A stretch of 64,000 bases of DNA from Actinophytocola sp050699935 (GTDB lineage Bacteria > Actinomycetota > Actinomycetes > Mycobacteriales > Pseudonocardiaceae), in NCBI RefSeq assembly GCF_050699935.1, contig NZ_JBOHGB010000024.1:1-64000 (forward strand), in the 5' to 3' direction. The notes under the pieces were generated by a model that saw only the letters and a list, made by a program, of their open reading frames with translations, searched no databases and was not told the origin of the DNA. A program made the translations under genes and the position numbers. Shown here in pieces: positions 57,417 through 64,000 of this stretch. Every line of letters begins with the position of its first letter. Positions within the stretch are counted from its first letter, which is position 1.

Positions 57417-59021
57417 GTGTCTCCGGTGAATCGTGAGCTCTACGGAACCTGTGTCAGCTGTCGGCTCGAGGCGGCGGCCGCCGAGCGGCCCGACAAGGTG
57501 GCGATCGACTTCGAAGGGGCGACGCTGACCTTCGGCGAGTTGCGCCGCCGGTCGTCGCTCGGCGCGGCGCGACTGCGCGCGGCCGGCATCGGTCGCGGCG
57601 ACGTCGTCGTGACGGCCGGCTACAACTCCCTCGACTACGTCGTGCTGTTCTTCGCCTGCCTCGCGTCGGGTGCGGTGTGGGCGCCGCTGAACGTCGCGCT
57701 GACCGACAGCGAGGTCCTCGAGCACGTGCGGCACCTGGGACCGGCCATGCTGCTGGCATCGGAGGAGTTCGCGGCGCACGCCGGGCGGGTGGACGACGAG
57801 CTCGGCGTGCGCACCGCGCGCATCGAGACGGTCGTGGCACCCGGCGCCGACTCCGTGGCCCCGCTCGAGGCGCACGAGCACGTCCGCGGCTCGGATACCG
57901 CGTGGATCATCTTCTCGGGTGCGACGACCGGGCGGCCCAAGGCGATCGAGCTGCCCGCGTCCTGGTCGGTGGCGAGTACGCAGCGCGCGATGGACGCCAT
58001 CGAGCTGGCCGAGTCCGACGTCATCTACTCCGTCCTGCAGATGTACCACGCCTGGCAGTCCCTGCACGTGCTGGTCGCCGGCGTGACCGTGCGGTGCACG
58101 ATCGCCATGCGCCGCTGGTTCAGTGCCTCGCGGTGGATCTCGGACGCCCGCCGGGTCGGCGCCACCATCGTCGACCCGCTGACCCCCATGATCAGTGCGA
58201 TCCTGGCCCAGCCGCCGCGGAAGTCCGATGCCGACAACCGGATTCGGATGTCGATCAACGCCGTCACCGACGGCACGCCGCGCTCGATCGCCAACCGCAT
58301 CGCCTACCACGAGCGGTTCGGTCTCTCGTCGGTCAACATCTACGGGCTCACCGAGGCCGGCGCGCTCGTCGCGTTCGACGTCCAACTGGGATCCGAGCCA
58401 AACCTCGGGATGCGCCCGTCGGACGACTACGAGGTGAAGGTCGCCGACGAGGACGGGTGGCCCTGTGAACCGGGTGTGGTGGGCGAGATCCACGTGCGGC
58501 CGCGGTATCCCGGGCTCATCGCGAAGGGCTACCGCTCCGATGCCGGCCGGACCGTCGCCGCGTGGCGCGACCTGTGGATCCACACCGGTGACCGCGCCAA
58601 GATCGAGCCGGACGGTGAGCTCCGGTTCGTCGGCCGGGACGCCTTCTGGATCCGGCGCCGGGGCGAGAACCTGTCCGCGATCGAGGTCGAGGGCGTTGTG
58701 CGCGACTTCCCCGGCGTGGCGGAGGCGGCCGTCGTCGGCATCGACGGCGAGCTGGGTGAGCAGGACGTCATGGCGTTCCTGGAGCCGGTGCCGGGCCAGG
58801 AGCTCGACCTCGACGAGCTGCACGCCTACGTGCGCACCCGCCTCGCCTACTTCAAGGTTCCCCGTTTCTACCAGGTCGTCGAGGCGTTGCCCCGTACCGC
58901 GAAGGGCGACGTCATGCGGCACAAGCTGACAAAGAACGACGCTCGTGTCTGGGACGCGGGCGTCGGGTACACGCCGAGCGGGACGCGGGAGCGCGTCCGG
59001 GCAAGCAAGCCCAACCCGTGA
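57417..59021 (+). CDS. Acyl-CoA/carboxylate ligase (ANL superfamily), variant motifs
   Basis: This 534-residue ligase is of the ANL fold, with motif changes: the phosphate loop is WIIFSGATTGRPKAIEL (Ala replaces the usual Gly after Pro-Lys), then YGLTEAG, HTGDRAKIEPDG, RRGENLSAIEVE and RTAKGDVMRHKL at the C-terminus (probable catalytic Lys in AKGD). These deviations recall crotonobetaine/carnitine-CoA ligase-like members. The start is GTG at 57417. It leads the operon that continues with the second Liv importer. Confidence 0.88.
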   Translation: MSPVNRELYGTCVSCRLEAAAAERPDKVAIDFEGATLTFGELRRRSSLGAARLRAAGIGRGDVVVTAGYNSLDYVVLFFACLASGAVWAPLNVALTDSEVLEHVRHLGPAMLLASEEFAAHAGRVDDELGVRTARIETVVAPGADSVAPLEAHEHVRGSDTAWIIFSGATTGRPKAIELPASWSVASTQRAMDAIELAESDVIYSVLQMYHAWQSLHVLVAGVTVRCTIAMRRWFSASRWISDARRVGATIVDPLTPMISAILAQPPRKSDADNRIRMSINAVTDGTPRSIANRIAYHERFGLSSVNIYGLTEAGALVAFDVQLGSEPNLGMRPSDDYEVKVADEDGWPCEPGVVGEIHVRPRYPGLIAKGYRSDAGRTVAAWRDLWIHTGDRAKIEPDGELRFVGRDAFWIRRRGENLSAIEVEGVVRDFPGVAEAAVVGIDGELGEQDVMAFLEPVPGQELDLDELHAYVRTRLAYFKVPRFYQVVEALPRTAKGDVMRHKLTKNDARVWDAGVGYTPSGTRERVRASKPNP

Positions 59022-59068
59022 CACACCACGGTTCGCCGTCTGTTCGTCACCCTCGCGAAGGAGCAACA

Positions 59069-60199
59069 ATGCGCGTCGCACGCTACCGACTCAAGACCAT
59101 GGTGTTGACGAGCGCGGCCGTCATCACGCTCGCGTCGTGCGGATCCGGCTCGGACGCCGGCGGCACCGGTGACGGGTCAACCTACACGCTCCACACGGTC
59201 TCCCCGCTCACCGGCGCGAACGCCGACATCGGCACGGCCGTCATCGCCGGGTTCAAGACCTACTTCGCCACCCACGGCAAGGAGGTGACCGGCAAGGACG
59301 TCACCATCGAGACCATCGACGACAAGAGCACCGCCGCGGGCACCCAGGCCGCGTTCCGTCAGGTCGTCTCGGAGAACGCGAACCTGCTGATCGGCCACCA
59401 GAACGGCCTCGCGCTGGCGGCGGCCGCACCGATCCTGGACTCCGCGAAGGTCCCGTACATCACGACCACGATCGCCGACTCGCTGATCCGGCCGGAGCCC
59501 AAGCCGTGGTTCTACTCCATCCGCACCACGACCCCGGACGAGGTCGACATCATGCTGCGGTACCTGGAGCAGAAGCTCGGCGGCAGCCTGTCCGGCAAGC
59601 GGATCGCCGTCGTCCCGGTGGACACCGGCGCATCGCCCAAGGAGATCGCCGACCTGGTCACCGCGGCCGGGAAGGAGAAGGAATTCACCGTCACCGTCGA
59701 GCACGCCGACGCCCAGGTGTCCAACTTCGACAGTGGTGCCGCGACGATCGAGTCGTTCCGGCCGGACGGTGTCATCCTGGCGACCACCCCCGCGGTGACG
59801 CCGGTCATCGCCAAGGCCATCATCGGCGCCGGCTACACCGGCCCGATGATCGGCTACTCGGCATCGGCGACGCTCGCGCCGCCGGCCAGTGCCGAGCTGC
59901 TCGCCGCCGCGAAGGAGACGGGCCAGGAGGAGTTCGCGACCAACACCTTCTACGTCCAGGCATACGTCGTCGCGTCGATCGCCGCCCGGGCCATCGCCGA
60001 GTGCGGCGCCGACTGCCCGCCGGAGAAGATGATCGAGGCGATCGACGGCATCGGATCGTTCACCCCGGAGGACGGCTCCTCCTACGGTCCGGTCGACGTC
60101 ACCGGTGACCATCTCGCCGCCGAGAACGTGCAGTTCGTCAAGTACGACCCGGCGACCAAGCAGCTGGTCCCCAGCGGTGAGCCGGTCTCGGTGAGCTGA
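59069..60199 (+). CDS. Liv-type substrate-binding lipoprotein
   Basis: This 376-residue type 1 periplasmic-binding protein has a lipoprotein signal ending in ITLASCG (Cys near residue 23) and the fold start YTLHTVSPLTGANADIG. AAGGAG lies five bases before the ATG. It is clearly different from the binding protein at 42141-43325, so the two importers should recognise different ligands or recognise one ligand with different affinity. Confidence 0.92.
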   Translation: MRVARYRLKTMVLTSAAVITLASCGSGSDAGGTGDGSTYTLHTVSPLTGANADIGTAVIAGFKTYFATHGKEVTGKDVTIETIDDKSTAAGTQAAFRQVVSENANLLIGHQNGLALAAAAPILDSAKVPYITTTIADSLIRPEPKPWFYSIRTTTPDEVDIMLRYLEQKLGGSLSGKRIAVVPVDTGASPKEIADLVTAAGKEKEFTVTVEHADAQVSNFDSGAATIESFRPDGVILATTPAVTPVIAKAIIGAGYTGPMIGYSASATLAPPASAELLAAAKETGQEEFATNTFYVQAYVVASIAARAIAECGADCPPEKMIEAIDGIGSFTPEDGSSYGPVDVTGDHLAAENVQFVKYDPATKQLVPSGEPVSVS

Positions 60200-60243
60200 T
60201 CGGACCGCGTCGTGCCACCGACTCTCCACGGGAGGACAAGCCG

Positions 60244-60963
60244 ATGCTGAGCCTGGAGCAGGTGCAGGTCGTCTACCGCAACGGGGCCCTTGGTATCGCC
60301 GACGTGACGCTCGAGGTCGGGCCGGGGACGGTCGTCGCCCTCCTCGGCCCGAACGGGGCCGGCAAGACCACGACCGTGCGCGCCGCGAGCGGGTTCCTGC
60401 GCAGCGAGCACGTGCGGATCCCGACCGGCAGGGTGAGCTGGCAGGGCCGGGACATGACCGGCGCCGAACCGCACGCCTTCGCCCGCGCGGGCGTCGCGGT
60501 GGTGCCGGAGCGACGCAAGGTCTTCGGACACCTGACCGTCCGGGAGAACCTCCTGCCCATGGGGGTCATCCACAAAGGACGGCAGTACCGCGAACGGCTC
60601 GACGAGGTGTTCACGCTGTTCCCGAGGATCGCCGGCCGGCACCGCGAGCTGGCCGGCCGGCTCTCCGGCGGCGAGCAGCAGATGCTGGCGATCGGCCGGG
60701 CCCTGATCCGCCAGCCGTCCATGCTGATCATCGACGAGATGACGCTGGGCCTGCATCCCAGCATGCACCAGGTGCTCTACGACGCCGTCCGGGCCGTGGT
60801 GCGCGAGGGTCGGGCCATGCTCCTGGTCGACGAGAGCATGGCACTGTGCTCGGCACTCGCCGACCGCTTCTACCTGATCCGGTCCGGGCGCATCGTGCGC
60901 GAAGGTGAGACCGCCGACATGCGCGCCGCCGGCGCGGAGATGGCCCGGCACTATGTCTACTGA
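60244..60963 (+). CDS. Branched-chain amino acid-type ABC transporter ATPase (LivF-like)
   Basis: This 239-residue ATPase has Walker A GPNGAGKTT (about 33-41), VVPERRKVFGHLTVRENL, signature LSGGEQQ and Walker B LIIDEMTLGLHP (Met where Pro is usual after Asp-Glu). It is the LivF-type subunit of the second importer. GGAGG lies eight bases before the ATG. Confidence 0.92.
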   Translation: MLSLEQVQVVYRNGALGIADVTLEVGPGTVVALLGPNGAGKTTTVRAASGFLRSEHVRIPTGRVSWQGRDMTGAEPHAFARAGVAVVPERRKVFGHLTVRENLLPMGVIHKGRQYRERLDEVFTLFPRIAGRHRELAGRLSGGEQQMLAIGRALIRQPSMLIIDEMTLGLHPSMHQVLYDAVRAVVREGRAMLLVDESMALCSALADRFYLIRSGRIVREGETADMRAAGAEMARHYVY

Positions 60964-61801
60964 CATCCCGGCGTCACCTGACATCCCGGCATCGGCCAAG
61001 CCGCCGGACGACGGCGGCGCGTCGATCGTCGACCTGACGGACCTGTCCGTCCACTTCGGAGGGAAGCACGCGCTCGAACACGTCACGTGCGGCCTGACGA
61101 AGAACCGGATCACCGCCATCGTCGGACCCAACGGCGCGGGCAAGACGACGTTGCTCAACGCCGTCGGGGCGTTCATCCCGGCGCGGCAGGTCACCGGCAC
61201 GGTGCGGTACGACGGCGTGGACCTCGGGCAGGTGCGCTCGGCCAAGCTGGCCGCGCGCGGCTTCGCCCGCGCGTTCCAGGATCCACGGCTCGTCGACGAC
61301 CACTCCCTGATCGACAACGTGCTGGGTGGTGCCCACCTGTCGCTGCGCTACTCCGTGTGGGACCAGATCGTCCGGCCGTGGCGCAGCATCCGCGAGGAGC
61401 GCCGGATGCGGGCCGAGGCACGGGACCTGCTCGACGAGATGGGACTCGCGGAGGTCGCCGACGAACCGGTGATCAACCTGCCGTACGGCCCCCGGAAGCT
61501 CTGCGACTACGCCCGCGCCGCGATCGGCGACCCGAGCTGCCTGATGCTGGACGAGCCGTCGTCCGGACTGGACGCCACCGAGCAGGAGCGGCTGGTCGAG
61601 ATCCTGCTCGAGCGCCAGCGGCGCTCCCGCGCGTCGGTCCTGCTGGTCGAGCACCACATGGACGTGGTCGAACGGCTCGCCGACGAGGTGCTGGTGCTGG
61701 TCGCCGGCACCGTGTACATGCACGGCCCGACGCGTGAGGTGCTGGGCTCGTCACGTTTTCAGGACGTGCTGTCCGGCGTCGCCGCGCGAGAGGAGCACTG
61801 A
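60953..61801 (+). CDS. Branched-chain amino acid-type ABC transporter ATPase (LivG-like)
   Basis: This 282-residue ATPase has Walker A GPNGAGKTT (about 61-69), the LivG-type ARGFARAFQDPRLVDD, a signature variant LPYGPRKL and Walker B CLMLDEPSSGLD. The first about 22 residues form a Pro/Asp-rich extension. The ATG at 60953 lies inside the 3' end of the LivF gene (11-base overlap), indicating tight coupling. Confidence 0.92.
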   Translation: MSTDIPASPDIPASAKPPDDGGASIVDLTDLSVHFGGKHALEHVTCGLTKNRITAIVGPNGAGKTTLLNAVGAFIPARQVTGTVRYDGVDLGQVRSAKLAARGFARAFQDPRLVDDHSLIDNVLGGAHLSLRYSVWDQIVRPWRSIREERRMRAEARDLLDEMGLAEVADEPVINLPYGPRKLCDYARAAIGDPSCLMLDEPSSGLDATEQERLVEILLERQRRSRASVLLVEHHMDVVERLADEVLVLVAGTVYMHGPTREVLGSSRFQDVLSGVAAREEH

Positions 61802-61802
61802 C

Positions 61803-62678
61803 ATGGGTCCGTTCACGGTCGCGATCGTGGCCGGGTTCGCCACGGGTGGCGTCTTCGCGCTGATCTCGCTCGGCCTGGTGATCGCCTTCCGGTCGACGCA
61901 GACGCTGAACTTCGCGCACGGGCAGTTCATGCTGATCGGCGCGTTGATCGTCGGGAAGATCCAGGCGGACTCCCAGCTGCCGCTGCTGGTCATCGTGCCG
62001 TTCAGCGTCGCCACGGTCGCGCTCCTCGCCGTCGTCTTCTACCTGGTCGTGCTGCGACGGGTGATCGGCCTTCCGCACTTCGTCAGCGTGATCGCGACCC
62101 TGGGGCTGGCCGCGGCGCTCGACGGGTTGATCTTCCTGATCTTCGGGTCGACGCCGTACCAGCTCTCCGTGCCGTGGATTCCGGAAGGCAGCTTCGGCCT
62201 GTTCGGCTCACGGATACCGCGGGCGACGATCACCGTGGCCGTCGTGAGCATCGCGATCGCGATCGCCATCGCGATGTTCATCCGGCGGACGAAGGTCGGC
62301 GCCCAGCTGCGGGCGGCCGGACAGGACGCGATCCTGGCCAGCCAGACCGGAATCCGGGTGCATCACGTGTACGTCGGCGCGTGGGCCGCGGCCGGCGCGC
62401 TCGCCGCGGTCGCCGGGATCACCTACGGCTCGATCAACTCGGTGAACTCCTCGATCATCGACCTGGCGCTGTTCGCCTTCCCGGTGATCCTGCTGGGCGG
62501 ACTCGACAGCATCGAGGGCGCGGTCGTCGGCGGGGTCGCCATCGGGATCATGCAGTCGCTGATCTCCACCTATCTCGGCGGTCAGTTCGTCACGGTCGTG
62601 ACCTACGTGTTGCTGCTGGTGGTGCTGCTGCTCATCCCGAACGGGCTCTTCGGCAGCAGAGAGGCGAACCGGCTATGA
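61803..62678 (+). CDS. Branched-chain amino acid-type ABC permease (LivH-like)
   Basis: This 291-residue permease has the LivH markers FALISLGLVIAFRSTQTLNF, AHGQFMLIGALIVG and LLGGLDSIEGAVVGGVAIG, with about eight helices. It follows the LivG gene by one base. The ATG at 61803 is preceded by GAGAGGAG-like sequence within the end of the LivG gene. Confidence 0.93.
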   Translation: MGPFTVAIVAGFATGGVFALISLGLVIAFRSTQTLNFAHGQFMLIGALIVGKIQADSQLPLLVIVPFSVATVALLAVVFYLVVLRRVIGLPHFVSVIATLGLAAALDGLIFLIFGSTPYQLSVPWIPEGSFGLFGSRIPRATITVAVVSIAIAIAIAMFIRRTKVGAQLRAAGQDAILASQTGIRVHHVYVGAWAAAGALAAVAGITYGSINSVNSSIIDLALFAFPVILLGGLDSIEGAVVGGVAIGIMQSLISTYLGGQFVTVVTYVLLLVVLLLIPNGLFGSREANRL

Positions 62679-63811
62679 CCACACCGCGGTCCGACGTCAC
62701 CGAGGACACCGCGTCGGCGGTCAGCGAGGACACCACCCCGGCCCGACGCGGCGGGCTGCCGCGCGGCGCGCGCCTGCTGCGGACCGTGCCGCCGACCGCC
62801 TGGCTACTGGTCCTCATTGGACTGGCCTGTGTGGACGCGACGCTGCTCGACAGGTCGTCGCTGTACGTCTTCGTCTTCAACACCGCACTGCTCGCCTGCA
62901 TCGGCGCGGTCGCGTTGAACGTGCTCATGGGCACCACCGGTCAGGTGTCGGTGGGCAACGCGGCGTTCCTGGCGGTGGGCGCGTTCTCGTCGGTGATCGC
63001 CAACCGTGCCGGGTTCGGCTTCGTGGCCGAGCTGGGATTCGCGATGCTGGTCGGTGCCGTGGTGGGGTTCGTCGTCGGGCTGCCCGCGTCCCGGATCCGC
63101 GGCCTCTACTTCGCCCTCGCCACGCTCGCGGCGCAGTTCATCGTGCTGTTCCTCGCCCAGCAGTACCAGCAGCGGGTGTCCCGGGACGGGTTCATCATGC
63201 CGGTGTTCTACCAGGATCTCGGCTACCTGCCGGGCCTGCGTGCCTGGACGTGGACGCTGTTCGGCGTCGTCGTCCTGGTCTGCCTGCTCTGCGCCGCGTT
63301 GATGTACGGCAAGTCGGGGCGGGCGTTGCGGCTCATCCGCGACCACGAGGGGGCCGCGCCCGCCATGGGCATCCCGGTCTCCCGGTACCGCCTGTCGATC
63401 TTCGTGGTGACGTCGATGCTCATCGCCGTCCAGGGTTCGCTGACCGCGCACATGATCGGGTCCGTGACGACCGACCAGTTCACCTTCGCCCTGGCGGTGT
63501 CCTACATCGTCATGATCCTGATCGGCGGGCTGGACTCGATCCCGGGAGCCCTGTTCGGCGCGTTCTTCGTGACCTTTCTGCCGCAGTACCTGCCGGCTGC
63601 CGTCGCGGGCATGACCGGCCTCGATGGCATCCGGGAGAACGGGCCGCAGCTGGCTTTGATCGTGTACGGCGTCCTGGTGATGATCTTCATCACGAGCGCT
63701 CCACGAGGCGTCGCGGGCTGGGCACGCCACGTCCCGGCGTTGCTCAGCCGCGTGTCCGGCACAGGGAGGAGTCATGATGGGGATGATCAGCGCGGAGTGG
63801 GTCGGCGGTGA
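62675..63811 (+). CDS. Branched-chain amino acid-type ABC permease (LivM-like)
   Basis: This 378-residue permease has a polar N-terminal tail of about 40 residues, then about ten helices with LivM markers (LLACIGAVALNVLMGTTGQV, SVGNAAFLAVGAF, LIGGLDSIPGALFGAFFVTF). Here LivM is separate from the ATPase, in contrast to the fused protein at 36924-38810. Its ATG overlaps the LivH stop by four bases, and its 3' end overlaps the hydratase gene by 38 bases. Confidence 0.93.
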   Translation: MTTPRSDVTEDTASAVSEDTTPARRGGLPRGARLLRTVPPTAWLLVLIGLACVDATLLDRSSLYVFVFNTALLACIGAVALNVLMGTTGQVSVGNAAFLAVGAFSSVIANRAGFGFVAELGFAMLVGAVVGFVVGLPASRIRGLYFALATLAAQFIVLFLAQQYQQRVSRDGFIMPVFYQDLGYLPGLRAWTWTLFGVVVLVCLLCAALMYGKSGRALRLIRDHEGAAPAMGIPVSRYRLSIFVVTSMLIAVQGSLTAHMIGSVTTDQFTFALAVSYIVMILIGGLDSIPGALFGAFFVTFLPQYLPAAVAGMTGLDGIRENGPQLALIVYGVLVMIFITSAPRGVAGWARHVPALLSRVSGTGRSHDGDDQRGVGRR

Positions 63812-64000
63812 GTCGTCGGTTCGGCTCGTCCGGCTGAACCGGCCGGAGCGCGCGAACGCGTTCGACACCGACGCGGTGGCCGACCTCAATCGCATCCTCG
63901 ACGAGCACGAGTCCCACGGCGAGCTGCGGGCACTCGTGGTCACCGGTGCGGGCAAGTACTTCTGCAGCGGCGGCGACCTGACCGAAGGGGGCAAGCCGGA
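63774..64000 (+). CDS. Enoyl-CoA hydratase/isomerase family protein (partial, runs off the window)
   Basis: The first 75 codons show the crotonase fold: RLVRLNRPERANAFDTDAVA and then ALVVTGAGKYFCSGGDLTEG, the latter being the oxyanion-hole segment with SGGDL. AGGGAGGA lies just before the ATG at 63774; a second ATG follows at 63777. The gene starts within the end of the LivM gene. It would hydrate the enoyl-CoA made by the acyl-CoA dehydrogenase. Confidence 0.88.
   Translation, partial: MMGMISAEWVGGESSVRLVRLNRPERANAFDTDAVADLNRILDEHESHGELRALVVTGAGKYFCSGGDLTEGGKP

Overview
The window is 64 kb of very GC-rich DNA with many GTG starts, ATGA/GTGA gene overlaps, SARP regulators, ESX/type VII-type proteins, F420-type luciferase-like oxidoreductases and strong GC-rich hairpins instead of U-rich terminators. 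All of this points to an actinobacterium, most likely a Pseudonocardiaceae relative (inference; no 16S or other marker is present). No rRNA, tRNA, CRISPR array or intact transposase was seen.

Region A (1-11.2 kb) is a two-armed catabolic locus. The minus arm holds two UbiD-type decarboxylases, a GntR regulator, two SsuC-type permeases and a Tat-exported lipoprotein binding protein. The plus arm holds an ornithine-cyclodeaminase/mu-crystallin-type dehydrogenase, a protein of the 4,5-dihydroxyphthalate-decarboxylase/periplasmic-binding fold and a thiamine-diphosphate enzyme. A palindrome in the 0.49-kb divergent promoter region is a candidate GntR operator. Three copies of an unusual lower-GC element of about 110-135 bp sit between genes of both arms. 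Two tandem copies form a 98-codon frame coupled by ATGA overlaps to the genes on both sides.

Region B (11.2-33.4 kb) is accessory and regulatory: a membrane protein pair, a TetR regulator, a secreted BNR/sialidase-like protein, a MerR/methyltransferase divergent pair, decayed GNAT and WYL genes, and a type VII-associated island (lipoprotein, WSG-motif protein, EspC-like, EspG-like and PPE-like proteins, without core ESX machinery). It continues with three SARP/AfsR-type regulators (one shortened, with a lost Walker A motif), a 21-bp tandem repeat in front of an M23 peptidase gene, and a membrane NACHT NTPase whose C-terminal part has slipped out of frame.

Region C (33.6-64 kb) is a large acyl-CoA catabolic island. 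It has two branched-chain-amino-acid-type (Liv) ABC importers, three acyl-CoA/carboxylate ligases, two Ltp-type thiolase/aldolases, two DUF35 Zn-ribbon/OB proteins, an acyl-CoA dehydrogenase, a nitronate-monooxygenase-like flavoprotein, two luciferase-like oxidoreductases, an SDR-type epimerase, a fused class III CoA-transferase, a cyclase-family hydrolase, a split and divergent B12-dependent acyl-CoA mutase, and an enoyl-CoA hydratase running off the right edge. Six copies of an 18-bp palindrome related to CTACCGAACGTTCGGTAG lie in front of its transcription units, one of them beside a TetR gene. I infer that one TetR protein controls the whole island as a local regulon for import, CoA activation, carbon-skeleton rearrangement and chain cleavage of an unidentified carboxylic acid.
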